From assembly GCA_019112875.1 (NCBI GenBank), contig DXIO01000081.1:1-61155 (forward strand): a stretch of 61,155 bases of DNA, written 5' to 3'. The notes under the pieces were generated by a model. That model did no database searches. It had not been told where the DNA came from and saw nothing but the letters and a program-made list of their open reading frames with translations. Positions 47,301-57,057 of the stretch are shown here, one piece after another; position 1 is the first letter of the stretch; each line of letters begins with the position of its first letter. This stretch comes from Candidatus Aquabacterium excrementipullorum (GTDB lineage: Bacteria > Pseudomonadota > Gammaproteobacteria > Burkholderiales > Burkholderiaceae_C). Made by a program: the position numbers and the translations under genes.

Positions 47301-48560
47301 GTGCAGGGCGTGATCACGGCGGGCGGCACGCTCACGGCCACGCCATCGGCGATCACGGTGACGGACAACAGCGCGTTCTACTCGTTCACGGCCTCCAATG
47401 CGCGCAACGCGAACCAGCTGGACCTGATCACCGCGGTGGACCCGTCCGGGGTGGTCAACTCGGTTGCCGCAAACAACAACCCGGCGGGCCTGGGGGCTGC
47501 CGGCACGCTGCAGGCCATGTTCAACGAAGGCGTGCCGCCTGCGATGCAGCCGGTGTTCGACCGGTTGACCCTGCTGACACCGGAGCAGCTGTCGGATGCC
47601 GTGTCGCAGATGCTGCCCACCCTGGTGGGGGCGGCGTCGCAGGCAGGCATCAATGCGCTGCACAGCATGAACAAGATCATCCAGGCGCGCATCGAGAGCA
47701 ACCAGGGCCTCTCGTCGGGCGATGGCGGGCGTGACCAGTACCTGTGGCTGCGCACCTTCGGAAGCTGGGCCGACCAGGATGACCACAAGGGCGTGAGCGG
47801 CTTCAAATCGCGCACGGGCGGTGTGGTGGTCGGGGTCGATGCGCCGGTCAACAACCAGGTGCGCGCTGGCGGCGCCTTCACGTATGCGCGCAGCAACGTG
47901 ACGGGCAACTCGACTGTGGCGCCCAACCACGTGGGCGTGGACACCTACGAGCTGGTGGGCTATGCCAGCTACAACCTGGATCCGCGCACGGACATCAACG
48001 TCCAGTTCGACATCGGCAAGAACCAGGCCGACAGCACGCGCCGCATCGGCCTGACGGGCGCCACGGCCGAAGCCAGCTTCGACAGCCTGGCCGTGCATGG
48101 CAGCGTGGGCATCGGGCGGGTGTACCCGCTGTCGGATCACAGCAATGTGACACCCTCGGTGCGGCTGGATTACACCCATGTGCGCACCGATGGCTACACC
48201 GAATCGGGCGCCGGGCCGCTGAACCTGCAGGTCGATGCGCAGACCTACCGCGAGTTCCTGATCACCGGGGATCTCAAGGGCTCGCACCAGTTGGAGAACG
48301 GCTTGAAGCTTGTGGGCAATGTCAGCGTGAGCTATGACACCCTCAACAAGCAGGCGCAGACCACATCGACCTTCGTGGGCGGGGGCGCGGCCTTCGTGAC
48401 CAACGGGCTGGACGTGTCGCCATGGCTTTACCGCGCGGGTGTGGGGTTGATCCAGGACACCTCGTCAGGGATCGAGTACTCTGCCCGCTACGACATCGAG
48501 GGGCGCAGTTCCGGCTACCTCAACCAGACACTGTCCGTGCGCCTGCGCTGGGCATTCTGA
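44397..48560 (+). CDS. Type Va autotransporter with long repeat passenger
   Basis: A 1387-residue secreted adhesin-type protein. The N-terminus (MNQNIYRLVW ... AVAETASGHGR) is an extended signal peptide region (ESPR), typical of large autotransporters, followed by a hydrophobic signal core to about residue 55. Residues about 95-870 are many imperfect repeats around GGITNSGTISGT, rich in Gly, Ser, Thr and Asn, expected to fold as a beta-helix. A conserved helical linker (about 1010-1100) and the autotransporter barrel (from DQYLWLRTFGSW, residue 1112, to the terminal RWAF) complete it. ATG 44397 is preferred to the upstream frame because it gives the ESPR. APS kinase and a sulfotransferase/glycosyltransferase fusion follow directly. 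Confidence 0.93.
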   Translation: MNQNIYRLVWSRHAGCLVAVAETASGHGRPGVAVTRLTAAIAGAMLTLAAEQAGAVGACGVVSSNTTQSSSVAGPCEITTGANLTVTGTVNGSTGHAVIVNTGSAAGTLSNSGTLTSAMNSGSTVQINGTLSGGLLNQGVISETGGGNHQAVQFNHGVLLGGINNGSTGTISSGQTAIRILSTSFTGDISNSGLITGTYFGITFNTSDIQGNLINTGTLHGASSLLSSTIIGSVVNSGTMVSEYSTLSLGGGGITGGLTNTGTIISNNASSSSHPAALLVGGSSTLSGGVTNSGVISGTAGSLGLSVSDGALVGGVKNLTGGTISGASGLYVGGAATDYAYSSSSPATPVAGIGTLTGGITNSGHIIGTAGSGIVLDGGLVEGGVHNLAGATISGSQHGIELRSRTLTLYAYGSSTGSSSTITLTSNPVHSTLTGGITNSGLIQGGASYSGIYGDAATITEGIDNSGTIIGGTGLMLKNGSTLSGGLMNRASGTIIGTNGPAVYLLSGVSVSGGLTNQGLIDGGVELDDTLIDTITNDTTGVIVGGDGLDLGDTRVSGNVSNLGRILSSGDGVSLSNVTIGGNFLNAAGATITGLNGHGLDLDSATITGGLTNAGTISGTDNGIFFDGDAAFNLVNTGRIEGGSTAGIEFSYGEWAGSLTNSGTISGPTAGLYIWEYYTLSGDITNSGLIEGTGGSYGDGIFLESSATVTGRILNQAGGRIAGVRSGIDVTDGSTIAGGISNSGTISGTAGAGIAIDDALVGGVSLSGAALVNDATGVISGNTGISISSDGTVTGGIVNSGRIAGTTASVRLLNSSDPFTVTNTGTLDGAADIGINTLNLDGANSRVIGAITGTGGTVNVNGTFTSEGAIDVGTVNVVGGGVLNLGHDVGASVGGFNNAGTVAVGALATPLNVSGNYTQAAGGVYRLGLNDATTNYGKLAVSGNVNLASGTTVDVRVAGSATITSGAVVQGVITAGGTLTATPSAITVTDNSAFYSFTASNARNANQLDLITAVDPSGVVNSVAANNNPAGLGAAGTLQAMFNEGVPPAMQPVFDRLTLLTPEQLSDAVSQMLPTLVGAASQAGINALHSMNKIIQARIESNQGLSSGDGGRDQYLWLRTFGSWADQDDHKGVSGFKSRTGGVVVGVDAPVNNQVRAGGAFTYARSNVTGNSTVAPNHVGVDTYELVGYASYNLDPRTDINVQFDIGKNQADSTRRIGLTGATAEASFDSLAVHGSVGIGRVYPLSDHSNVTPSVRLDYTHVRTDGYTESGAGPLNLQVDAQTYREFLITGDLKGSHQLENGLKLVGNVSVSYDTLNKQAQTTSTFVGGGAAFVTNGLDVSPWLYRAGVGLIQDTSSGIEYSARYDIEGRSSGYLNQTLSVRLRWAF
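44690..47010 (+). repeat. Degenerate coding repeats of the autotransporter passenger
   Basis: Imperfect tandem units of roughly 50-130 bp carrying variants of GGCATCACCAACAGCGG and GGCACGATCAGCGGC, encoding GGITNSG and GTISG. They vary in length and sequence, so this is an old protein repeat rather than a simple satellite. It is a likely place for recombination and length variation between strains. Confidence 0.75.
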
Positions 48561-48572
48561 AAGGGAACAGGC

Positions 48573-49208
48573 ATGAAGCACACCCCCTCATGGATCCCGC
48601 CGCGCGGTGCGGCGCACCTCACCGCCGTGTCGCACCGTGTCGATGCCGGCCAGCGCGCGCAGCGCCATGGCCATGGCGGCGGCGTGATCTGGCTGACAGG
48701 GTTGTCGGGCGCGGGCAAGTCGACCCTGGCGATGGCGCTGGAGGCGCAGTTGCTGCAGCAAGGTTATGCCTGCTACACGCTGGACGGCGACAACGTGCGC
48801 CGGGGCCTCAATGCCAACCTGGGTTTCTCGCCGGCGGACCGGTCCGAGAACATCCGGCGCATCGGCGAGGTGGCCGCCCTGTTCGCCGATGCCGGGCTGG
48901 TCTGCATCACGGCCTTCATCTCGCCTTACAAGGCTGATCGGGCCACGGCGCGGGCCGCGGCGCAGGCCATTGGCACGCACTTCGCCGAGGTGCATGTGGC
49001 GGCCGATCTGCCCACCTGCGAAGCCCGCGATCCCAAGGGCCTGTACCGCCAGGCGCGGGCCGGCCAACTGCGCGAGTTCACCGGCATCGACGCGCCTTAC
49101 GAACCGCCTGAATCGGCGGACCTAGTGCTGGGGGCCGACCACGAAAGCGAGGCAGACAGCCTGGCGCGCCTGGTGGCCTTCGTGACCAGCCGGCATCCGA
49201 TGTGTTGA
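48573..49208 (+). CDS. cysC: Adenylylsulfate (APS) kinase
   Basis: A 211-residue enzyme that phosphorylates APS to PAPS, the universal sulfate donor. Walker [10 protein letters not shown] at residues 43-51, [16 protein letters not shown], the serine motif FISPYKADR, and [19 protein letters not shown] with PYEPP are all intact. It starts 12 bp after the autotransporter stop and overlaps the next gene's GTG start. No ATP sulfurylase (cysDN/sat) or PAPS reductase (cysH) gene is adjacent, so this copy looks devoted to sulfation rather than cysteine synthesis. The N-terminal 35 residues are His/Arg-rich. Confidence 0.95.
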   Translation: MKHTPSWIPPRGAAHLTAVSHRVDAGQRAQRHGHGGGVIWLTGLSGAGKSTLAMALEAQLLQQGYACYTLDGDNVRRGLNANLGFSPADRSENIRRIGEVAALFADAGLVCITAFISPYKADRATARAAAQAIGTHFAEVHVAADLPTCEARDPKGLYRQARAGQLREFTGIDAPYEPPESADLVLGADHESEADSLARLVAFVTSRHPMC

Positions 49209-52200
49209 GCAGCGCCCTCGTCACAGAACCCTCCCTGGTCACCTTGGCCCAGGCCCAGGCCCATGAACGGGCCGGCCAATGGGTGCAGGCCGAATCCGCC
49301 TACCGTGCGTTGGTGGCGGCGAATCCCCGCTGCCACGAGGCCTGGCACGCGCTGGGCCTGCTGGCCTTCAATGCCGGCCGTGTGCCACAGGCGATCCAAT
49401 GCATCGAAGAGGCCATTGCCGCCAATCCGGGCGTGGCGCTGTACCACCGCAACGTGGGCGAGATGTACCGGCGTCTGGGCCAACTGGACAAGGCCACCAC
49501 CGCCGGGCTGCGGGCCACGCGCCTGGCCCCTTGCGACCTGGACGCCCACTACAACCTGGCGCTGGCCTACTCGGATGCACGAGACCACGAGCGCGCGGTG
49601 CAGGGCTACCGCCAGGCGCTGACCATTCGGCCTGACCACGGCCTGTCATGGAACAACCTGGGATCCGCCCTGGGGCAGCAAGGGGCCGAGCACGAGGCGC
49701 TCCAGGCCTACCTGCGCGCCATCGAACTCAACCCGCGGCATGCAGAGGCCCAGTGCAATGCGGGGGCTGTCTACGTGGAGCAAGGCCAGCTGGCGCTGGC
49801 CCGGGCGTGTTTCGAGGCCGCCATCGCGGTGCGTCCGGAGTTCATCGAGGCGCACTACAACCTCAGTTCGCTCAAGACCTACACGCCTGCCGATTCGCAG
49901 CTGGCCATGATGGAAGCCCTGTACATCCGCCGCGAACAGCTCAGCCCGCACCTGCGCATCCGGCTGGGCTTCGCGCTGGGCAAGGCGCTTGAAGACATCG
50001 GCCAGCACGACCGGGCCTTCGCCGCATACGAAGAAGGCAACCGGTTGCAGCATGCGCAGATGCCGGTGGACGAGCAGGCCGCCGACGCACTGCTGGACCG
50101 CCTGCTGGCGGTGTTCGATGCCGATTTCTTCGAGGCCCGGCGCGCGTGGCGCGGTGCGCAGGCGCCGGGGCGCACACCGATCTTCATCGTCGGCATGCCC
50201 CGCTCGGGCACCACCTTGCTCGAGCAGATCCTGAGCAGCCATCCGGGTGTGCACGGTGCTGGCGAACTCAAGGACCTGAACGAGAGCATCGACCAGGCCA
50301 CCGGTGCCGGGCCCGGCCGCTCGTTCGTGGACGGCGTGGCGGCCCTGGCCGAGGCCGACATGCGGCGCTTGGGCCTGGCCTACCTCGACCGCCTGTGGGC
50401 ACGCTCGCCAGGCAGCTGCTGCATCACCGACAAGATGCCTGGCAACTTCTTCTACCTGGGCCTCATCCACCTGGCCTTGCCTGGCGCACGCATCATCCAC
50501 GCCATGCGCGATCCCATGGATTCGTGCTTCTCCTGCTATGGCCGCCTGTTCAATGACACGATGGCCTTCACCTACGACCAGCGCTCGCTGGGGCGCTACC
50601 ACGCGCGCTACCAGCGCCTGATGGCGCACTGGCACCGCGTGCTGCCACCCGGCATGATCCTGGACCTGCCTTACGAAGCCATGGTCGCCGACACGGAGGC
50701 GCAGACGAGGCGGGTGCTCGCGCACCTTGGCCTGCCGTGGGATCCGGCCTGCCTGGATTTCCACCTGAACGGACGCGTGGTCAAGACCGCCAGCGTCGCG
50801 CAGGTGCGCAAGCCCATCTACCAGACCTCGGTGGCGCGTTGGCGTCCGTTCGCGCGCCACCTGCAGCCCTTGTACGAGCTGGTCAAGGATTTCCGCCCGC
50901 AGGATGAGGCCACCGCTTTCATGGCCAGCCTGCCGCCGGTGTCGCCGGAACCTCCCAGGCCATCCATCTCCCATCCGCCGGCAGTGCGCACGCCCGCGGA
51001 GGCCCTGCACCTGGAAGGCATCGCCCACTACAAGGCCGATCGCTTCGAAGCGGCCCTCGACTGCTACAACCGCACGCTGGCCTTGCAGTCGGACTTGGCG
51101 GCGGCGCTCAACAGCCGTGGCTTCGTGCTGCAGGATATGGGCCGCCTGGAGGAGGCCCTGGCCGACTTCGAGCAGGCCGTTTCGCTGGCGCCCCAGATGG
51201 CCATGGCCCGGCTCAATCTGGGCATGGCGCAGCTCAAGCTCGGGCAGTTCGAGCAAGGCTGGGAGAACTACGAGGCCCGCTGGACAGGCGCGGCCGAATC
51301 CCAGTCCGGCCAGTTCACGCGGCCGGTCTGTGCCCTGCCGATGTGGCACGGGCTGGACGAGGCCGTGCTGCCCGATGCCGAGCGGCCCGGTGCCCGGCGC
51401 CTGCTGGTGATCACGGAACAGGGCTTCGGCGACACCTTCCAGTTCGCGCGCTATCTGCCGATGCTGGCCGAGCGGTTCGGCAAGGTGGGCTTTGCCTGTG
51501 CCGAGCCTACGCGGCGCCTGATGGACTGGTCATTCGGAGACCGGATCGTGTCGTTCACGCGCATGCCTCCCGAGTCATCCGGGTGGGACCTGCAATGTGC
51601 GCTGATGTCGCTGCCGCGCCTGTTGCGCACGCGCCTGGACACCATCCCGGCGACCATCCCCTACCTGCACGTGCCGCCGGCCGCCAGTGCCCACTGGCGC
51701 GAGCGCCTGGCACACGCCGCGCCTGGCCGTCTGCGCGTGGGCATCGCGTGGGCGGGCCGCGCCCAGCACCACCGCGATGCGCGCCGCAGCCTGCGCTTGG
51801 AGCAACTGCATCCGCTGTTCGATGACCCGCGCATCACCTGGGTCAGCCTGCAGAAATGGGCCGCCAACGACACCCGGCCCGAGGTGCCTGCCGGCATCCA
51901 ATGGCTCGACTGGACCGATGAGCTCGGTGATTTCGCCGACACGGCCGCGTTGCTGTCCGGGCTCGACCTGGTCATCTCCGTCGACTCTGCCCTGGTGCAC
52001 CTTGCTGGCGCACTGGGCCGGCCCGTGTGGATGCTCGACCGCTTCGACAACGAATGGCGCTGGTTGACTGGCCGCGAGGACAGCCCCTGGTACCCGAGCC
52101 TGCGCATTCATCGCCAGCCGCGTTTCGGCGATTGGGCGCCGGTGATCGGGCAGGTGCGCGATGCGCTGCGAGCGCTGCCCACGCCGTCTGCGCCGCATAC

Positions 52201-54349
52201 CTCCGGCCAGAGCGCCTCGCAGCGGCCAGCGCAGAAGCCGGCCCCGACCCCGGCCGTGAGCCCGGCCCTGAGCATCGACCAGGCCATGCAGCGCGCCGCC
52301 CAGCACCATGGCGCGGGGCAACTCGATCAGGCCGAGACCCTGCTGCGTGCCATCGTGCAGGCCCGGCCTGCGCATGCACAGGCCTTGCACCTGCTGGGCG
52401 TCATCGCCTACCAGACCGGTCGCCAGGCGCAAGCGCTGGAGACCATCCGCCGCGCCATCGCCATCGCCCCTGACGACGCCCTGTTCCACAGCAACCTGGC
52501 GGAAATGAACCGCCAGCTCGGACGGGCTGCCGAGGCCATCGCGCATGGCGAGCGGGCAGTGGCCCTGGCGCCTTCCATGGCCACCGCGCATTCCAACCTG
52601 GGGGTGGCCTATTTCGATGCGGGGGATGACGCCCGCGCCACGGCCTGCCATGAACGCGCGCTGGCCCTCGAGCCCAAGCTGGCCAACTCGATGAACAACC
52701 TGGGCAGCGTGGCCCGCCGCGCGCAGGACCGGGAAGGCGCCGTCACCTGGTACCGGCGGGCACTGGACGCCAATGCCGACTACCTGGAAGCGCAGTCCAA
52801 CCTGGGGGCGGTGCTGGTGGAGCTCGACCGCGCGGACGAGGCCGTGCCCGTGCTGGAGCAGGTGCTGCGGCGCCATCCCCAATACCCCGAAGCCCTGTGC
52901 AACCTGGGGCTGGCCCGCCTCAAGCAGGACCGCACCGAAGAGGGCGAAGGCCTGTTGCGGCGGGCGCTGCAACTGCGCCCCGGTTACCCCGAGGCCATGA
53001 TCGGCCTGGCGCGGGCGGTGCAGGAGCGCGACGTCCCGGAAGAGGCCGTGGCGCTGTTGCGCGAAGTGCTTCGTGAATGTCCCGACAAGGTGGAGGCCTG
53101 GTTCCTGCTCGGCATGCTGCACACCGAAATGGAAGAGCCCTCCGAGGCTGAGGCCGCCTACGACCACGCCTTGACGCTCGACCCGGATGCGGTGGATGCC
53201 TTGCTCGGCCTGGGCAACCTGCGCATGGAGCAAGGCAGGATGGACGAGGCCGAGGCCTTGCTGCACAGGGCGCTGGTGATCGACCCGGACAATGTGGGCG
53301 GACGTTTCCACCTGGCGCAGGTCCGCAAGGTCAAGGCCGACGACGAGAACCTCGTCGCGCTGGAGGCCCTGTTGGCCGGTGTCGATGCGATGAAGCCCGA
53401 GCGGCGCATCTCGCTGCACTACGCACTGGGCAAGTCCTATGACGACCTGAAGGTGTGGGACAAGGCCTTCCCGCACTACATGGAAGGCGCCCGGCTCAAG
53501 CGGGCGCGCATCGATTTCAATGCCGACGAGGATGCCGCCCGCACGCGGCGCATCGAAGACACGGTCACGGCCGACTTCATCCGGCGACTGCATGGTGCGG
53601 GCGATCCGTCCGAACTGCCGATTTTCGTGCTGGGCATGCCGCGCTCGGGCACCACGCTCACCGAGCAGATCATCGCCAGCCACCCCGAGGTGCATGGCGC
53701 GGGCGAGCTGCGCGATCTGATGGTGACCTTGCACCATGCGCCCGGCGCTTTGCAGGATGGCCCTTACCCGGAGCGCGTGGCGGGCATCGACCAGGCCACG
53801 CTCACGGCCTGGGGTGGTGAATACGTGCGGCGCCTGCAGGCCCGGGCGCCCGGCGCGCGCCGCATCACCGACAAGATGCCCGCGAACTACTTCGCCCTGG
53901 GCATGATCCCGCTGATGTTGCCTCGGGCCCGCATCATCCATGTGCGGCGCAACGCGGCCGACACCTGTGTGTCCTGCTTCACGCGGCTGTTCAACCGCCA
54001 TCAGGAATCCACGTACGAGCTGACCGAACTGGGCCGCCACTACGCCAACTACGCGCGCCTGATGGAGCATTGGCGACGCGCGCTGCCGCCCGGCAGCTTC
54101 CTGGAGGTGCAGTACGAGGACATCGTGGCCGACATGGAAGGCCAGGCACGCCGCCTGATCGACTGGTGCGGGCTGGACTGGCATGACGACTGCCTGGCTT
54201 TCCACAAGAACCAGCGCAGCATCCGCACGGCCAGCGTGGCCCAGGTGCGCCAGCCCATCTATGGCAGCTCGGTCGAGCGTTGGCGCCACTACGAGGCCTA
54301 CCTGCAGCCCCTGCTGGCCGCGCTGGGCGAGTGGGCGCCACCACGGTGA
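49202..54349 (+). CDS. Three-enzyme fusion: TPR-sulfotransferase-TPR-glycosyltransferase-TPR-sulfotransferase
   Basis: A 1715-residue cytoplasmic protein. TPR repeats (about 12-260); sulfotransferase 1 (about 325-570) with PAPS 5'-phosphosulfate loop GMPRSGTT at 331-338 and 3'-phosphate site [10 protein letters not shown] (Arg436, Ser444); TPR (596-700); a GT9/heptosyltransferase-like domain of the TPR-linked type (about 700-1000: [42 protein letters not shown]); TPR (1022-1440); sulfotransferase 2 (about 1470-1710) with GMPRSGTT at 1478-1485 and [11 protein letters not shown]. All three catalytic modules look intact. GTG 49202 overlaps the cysC stop, so translation is probably coupled. Likely substrates are the upstream autotransporter or surface glycans; this is inference. 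Confidence 0.9.
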   Translation: MLSSALVTEPSLVTLAQAQAHERAGQWVQAESAYRALVAANPRCHEAWHALGLLAFNAGRVPQAIQCIEEAIAANPGVALYHRNVGEMYRRLGQLDKATTAGLRATRLAPCDLDAHYNLALAYSDARDHERAVQGYRQALTIRPDHGLSWNNLGSALGQQGAEHEALQAYLRAIELNPRHAEAQCNAGAVYVEQGQLALARACFEAAIAVRPEFIEAHYNLSSLKTYTPADSQLAMMEALYIRREQLSPHLRIRLGFALGKALEDIGQHDRAFAAYEEGNRLQHAQMPVDEQAADALLDRLLAVFDADFFEARRAWRGAQAPGRTPIFIVGMPRSGTTLLEQILSSHPGVHGAGELKDLNESIDQATGAGPGRSFVDGVAALAEADMRRLGLAYLDRLWARSPGSCCITDKMPGNFFYLGLIHLALPGARIIHAMRDPMDSCFSCYGRLFNDTMAFTYDQRSLGRYHARYQRLMAHWHRVLPPGMILDLPYEAMVADTEAQTRRVLAHLGLPWDPACLDFHLNGRVVKTASVAQVRKPIYQTSVARWRPFARHLQPLYELVKDFRPQDEATAFMASLPPVSPEPPRPSISHPPAVRTPAEALHLEGIAHYKADRFEAALDCYNRTLALQSDLAAALNSRGFVLQDMGRLEEALADFEQAVSLAPQMAMARLNLGMAQLKLGQFEQGWENYEARWTGAAESQSGQFTRPVCALPMWHGLDEAVLPDAERPGARRLLVITEQGFGDTFQFARYLPMLAERFGKVGFACAEPTRRLMDWSFGDRIVSFTRMPPESSGWDLQCALMSLPRLLRTRLDTIPATIPYLHVPPAASAHWRERLAHAAPGRLRVGIAWAGRAQHHRDARRSLRLEQLHPLFDDPRITWVSLQKWAANDTRPEVPAGIQWLDWTDELGDFADTAALLSGLDLVISVDSALVHLAGALGRPVWMLDRFDNEWRWLTGREDSPWYPSLRIHRQPRFGDWAPVIGQVRDALRALPTPSAPHTSGQSASQRPAQKPAPTPAVSPALSIDQAMQRAAQHHGAGQLDQAETLLRAIVQARPAHAQALHLLGVIAYQTGRQAQALETIRRAIAIAPDDALFHSNLAEMNRQLGRAAEAIAHGERAVALAPSMATAHSNLGVAYFDAGDDARATACHERALALEPKLANSMNNLGSVARRAQDREGAVTWYRRALDANADYLEAQSNLGAVLVELDRADEAVPVLEQVLRRHPQYPEALCNLGLARLKQDRTEEGEGLLRRALQLRPGYPEAMIGLARAVQERDVPEEAVALLREVLRECPDKVEAWFLLGMLHTEMEEPSEAEAAYDHALTLDPDAVDALLGLGNLRMEQGRMDEAEALLHRALVIDPDNVGGRFHLAQVRKVKADDENLVALEALLAGVDAMKPERRISLHYALGKSYDDLKVWDKAFPHYMEGARLKRARIDFNADEDAARTRRIEDTVTADFIRRLHGAGDPSELPIFVLGMPRSGTTLTEQIIASHPEVHGAGELRDLMVTLHHAPGALQDGPYPERVAGIDQATLTAWGGEYVRRLQARAPGARRITDKMPANYFALGMIPLMLPRARIIHVRRNAADTCVSCFTRLFNRHQESTYELTELGRHYANYARLMEHWRRALPPGSFLEVQYEDIVADMEGQARRLIDWCGLDWHDDCLAFHKNQRSIRTASVAQVRQPIYGSSVERWRHYEAYLQPLLAALGEWAPPR

Positions 54350-55248
54350 GCCGGCGTGCACCATGGATGCTGCTGCTCATGGCGCTGTCGGCTTGCGCGG
54401 TGTTGCCATCTCCCGCCGAGCGGCGCGCCCATGCCGATGCCTTGGCCTCGGCGCGGGGATGGCAGGCTTCCCTGTGGTCCGCCGGCACGTTCGAGCTGCT
54501 GGCCTACACACCGCCGCTGCCTGCCGCAGGCTCTGAATCGCGCGACACGCTCACCGTCTACATCGAAGGCGATGGCCTGGCCTGGGTGACGTCATCACAG
54601 CCGTCGGGCGATCCGACGCCCCGCGCGCCGTTGGCCTTGCAGCTGGCCCTGGCCCATCCCGCAGGGCCCGCGGCCTATCTGGCCCGTCCCTGCCAGTACA
54701 CGATGCCGCACCCCGGCTCAGGCCGTGGTTGCGACGTGGCGTACTGGACGCAGCGGCGCTTCGCCCCCGAGGTCGTGCAGGCCGAATCCCTGGCTCTCGA
54801 TGCGCTCAAGCACCGGTGGTCGGCCCGCCGGCTCGTGCTGGTGGGCTACTCGGGGGGCGGCGCCGTGGCCGCCCTGCTGGCGGCCCGGCGCGATGACGTG
54901 GCCGCCCTGGTCACCGTGGCAGGCAACCTCGACCATGCCGCCTGGACACGCCTGCATGGCGTGCCACCGCTGACCGGCTCGCTCAACCCGGCCGACGAGC
55001 GGGCGGCCCTGGCCCGCATTCCCCAATGGCATCTGGTGGGCGCCGATGACCGCGTCGTGCCGCCCGCTGTCGCACAGGCCTACGCCGCCGGCTTTCCGCC
55101 AGGCCAGTCGCCGCGGGTGATGGTGCTGCCGGGCCAGGACCATGGCTGCTGCTGGGCCGCGCGATGGCCGACGCTGTGGCGTGACTTTGTTGGCATCCAG
55201 CCCAACCCCGCAGACCTTAAGATAGACGGTTCCCCATCGCGCCGCTGA
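54346..55248 (+). CDS. Lipoprotein alpha/beta-hydrolase
   Basis: A 300-residue protein. GTG 54346 overlaps the previous stop (GTGA) and opens a signal peptide with lipobox LSAC (Cys about residue 17). Catalytic triad candidates are Ser in GYSGGG, Asp in VGADDRVV and His in GQDHGCCW; the order and spacing fit an alpha/beta-hydrolase. Four Cys in the mature part may form disulfides. It is probably anchored in the periplasm or outer membrane as an esterase/acylhydrolase of unknown substrate. Being coupled to the sulfotransferase fusion gene suggests it acts on the same surface product. Confidence 0.75.
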   Translation: MSRRAPWMLLLMALSACAVLPSPAERRAHADALASARGWQASLWSAGTFELLAYTPPLPAAGSESRDTLTVYIEGDGLAWVTSSQPSGDPTPRAPLALQLALAHPAGPAAYLARPCQYTMPHPGSGRGCDVAYWTQRRFAPEVVQAESLALDALKHRWSARRLVLVGYSGGGAVAALLAARRDDVAALVTVAGNLDHAAWTRLHGVPPLTGSLNPADERAALARIPQWHLVGADDRVVPPAVAQAYAAGFPPGQSPRVMVLPGQDHGCCWAARWPTLWRDFVGIQPNPADLKIDGSPSRR

Positions 55249-55250
55249 TC

Positions 55251-57002
55251 TTGTCTGTGCTGCTTCTTCGCCTCGGCTGCCTGCCGATGTGGCTCATCCT
55301 GTGCTGGCTGGGCCTGCCCGGCGCACGCGCGTCCGCCCAGGTGGTGCCCCCCGTGTCCCTGGCGCCCGGCCAGCAGGTCGTGGCGTTGTGGCCCGCCCTG
55401 CGCTTGCTGCCCGATCCTGCGCACACGCTGACCATCGACCAGGCCCTGGCCCGGCGCGCTCAGTTCACCGCCCCGACCGGGCCCTATGCCAACCTCGGCG
55501 TGCGCCCCGACACCGTCTGGTTGCGTGCCGACATCCGTGTGCCCGCCGGCGCGCCGGCCGACTGGTGGCTCGGCATCGACTTCTTCCCGCTCGACGAGGT
55601 CGAGGTGTTCCTGGTGCGGCAGGGCAGGGTGGTGCAGCGCGCCTACCTGAGCCAGTTGCTGCCCTTCAAGGCCAAAGCCGCCCCGACGCACCAGCATGCC
55701 GCCCGGCTGGTGCTGCAGCCCGCACAGGACTACGAACTCGTGATGCGGGTGCGCAAGTACGCGCCGCTGGCCATGCTGATGCCGGCCTTCTTGCTGCGCA
55801 CCGATGCGCTGCTCGCCCGCGAGGCCTCCTTCCAGTTCTGGCAGAGCCTCATGTTCGGACTGGGACTGTGCCTCACCGTGTACGCGCTGGTGGCCGCGGT
55901 GCTCAACCGGGAGCGCTTGTACCTGTGGTTCGCGCTCTTCGCCTCCAGCCACACCATGTCATGGTTCGCCTATTTCGGCCTGGCATCGCAGCATTTCTGG
56001 CCGACCCAGGGCGGGCTCAACTCCAACGTGTCCCTGCTGTTCGCGCTGTTGATGCCGCTCAGCGGCTTCCTGTTCGTGGACCGCGCCCTGGACCTGCGCC
56101 ACAGCCACCCCCGCCTCAGCAAGAGCCTGCGCGGCATCAGCGTGCTGCTGGCGGTGCTGGGGCTGCTCTTCACCGCAGGCCTGATCGGCGAGGGCGTCAT
56201 CGGCCCCGTGATCGGGCTGCTCGGCCCCTGGCCCTTCCTGCTCATCCTGCCCCTGGCCTTGCGCCGCGGGCTCAGGCGTGACCGGCTGGCCCTGTGGGTG
56301 CTGATCGGCTGGGTGCCCCATGCCGTGGTGCTGGCCATCGGCGCCGGCCTGCACCGGGGGCACGTTCCCTGGAGCGAGTGGGACAACATCGTGCCGCAGT
56401 TGGGGGCGGCCATCGACCTGCTGGCCTGGGCCATGGTGGGCAGCCTGCGCACCAAGGATCTGCGGCGTGACGCCGCCAGGCACCGGGAGGAGCGTGACCG
56501 CCTGCTGGTGGCCGTGCAGACCGATGCGCTCACCGGCCTGGCCAACCGGCGCGGGCTGGAGCATGGCCTGCGAAGCCTGCTGGCCGAAGCGAGCCGCACG
56601 CGGATGCTGGCGCTCTATGTGATCGACCTGGACGGCTTCAAGCCCGTCAACGATCTCCATGGACACGACGTGGGGGACGAGGCCCTGGTGATGGTGGCGC
56701 AGCGCCTCAAGCAGGCCGTCCGGGCGGGTGACCTCGTGTGCCGCATCGGAGGCGACGAGTTCGTCGTGGTGGCGGCGGGCCTGCCCGATGAGCAGCAGGC
56801 CCGGCTGGTGGCCGACAAGCTGTTGGCCTGCAGCGTGAGACCCTTCGTGCTCAGCCAGGCCAGCTGCCGCGTGGGCATGACCATCGGCTATGCCATGGCC
56901 CCCTTGCATGCCACCGATGCCGACAGCCTGCTCAAGCAGGCCGATGCGGCCATGTACAAGGGCAAGCAGGCGGGCAAACAACAGGTGCGCAGAGCCGAGT
57001 AA
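55251..57002 (+). CDS. 7TMR-DISM diguanylate cyclase
   Basis: A 583-residue membrane protein. Signal sequence, a periplasmic 7TMR-DISMED2 sensor (about 30-185), seven helices (about 190-390), a short coiled coil and a GGDEF domain with the motif at residues 500-504 and an RxxD inhibitory site (RAGD, 491-494) exactly five residues before it. It should make c-di-GMP with product inhibition in response to an extracellular ligand, perhaps a carbohydrate. The start is uncertain: TTG 55251 is 2 bp after the hydrolase stop; GTG 55257 and ATG 55287 are alternatives. It links adhesin genes and exopolysaccharide genes. Confidence 0.9.
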   Translation: MSVLLLRLGCLPMWLILCWLGLPGARASAQVVPPVSLAPGQQVVALWPALRLLPDPAHTLTIDQALARRAQFTAPTGPYANLGVRPDTVWLRADIRVPAGAPADWWLGIDFFPLDEVEVFLVRQGRVVQRAYLSQLLPFKAKAAPTHQHAARLVLQPAQDYELVMRVRKYAPLAMLMPAFLLRTDALLAREASFQFWQSLMFGLGLCLTVYALVAAVLNRERLYLWFALFASSHTMSWFAYFGLASQHFWPTQGGLNSNVSLLFALLMPLSGFLFVDRALDLRHSHPRLSKSLRGISVLLAVLGLLFTAGLIGEGVIGPVIGLLGPWPFLLILPLALRRGLRRDRLALWVLIGWVPHAVVLAIGAGLHRGHVPWSEWDNIVPQLGAAIDLLAWAMVGSLRTKDLRRDAARHREERDRLLVAVQTDALTGLANRRGLEHGLRSLLAEASRTRMLALYVIDLDGFKPVNDLHGHDVGDEALVMVAQRLKQAVRAGDLVCRIGGDEFVVVAAGLPDEQQARLVADKLLACSVRPFVLSQASCRVGMTIGYAMAPLHATDADSLLKQADAAMYKGKQAGKQQVRRAE

Positions 57003-57057
57003 AGCGGCCCGCCCGCCCTACAATCTGCCCAGCTTTTTCACATGGAAGACTGGGCCC

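Noticed and set aside
45606-48287. An 893-codon open frame on the minus strand
   Set aside because: It is antisense to the autotransporter; the apparent repeats only mirror the passenger repeats.
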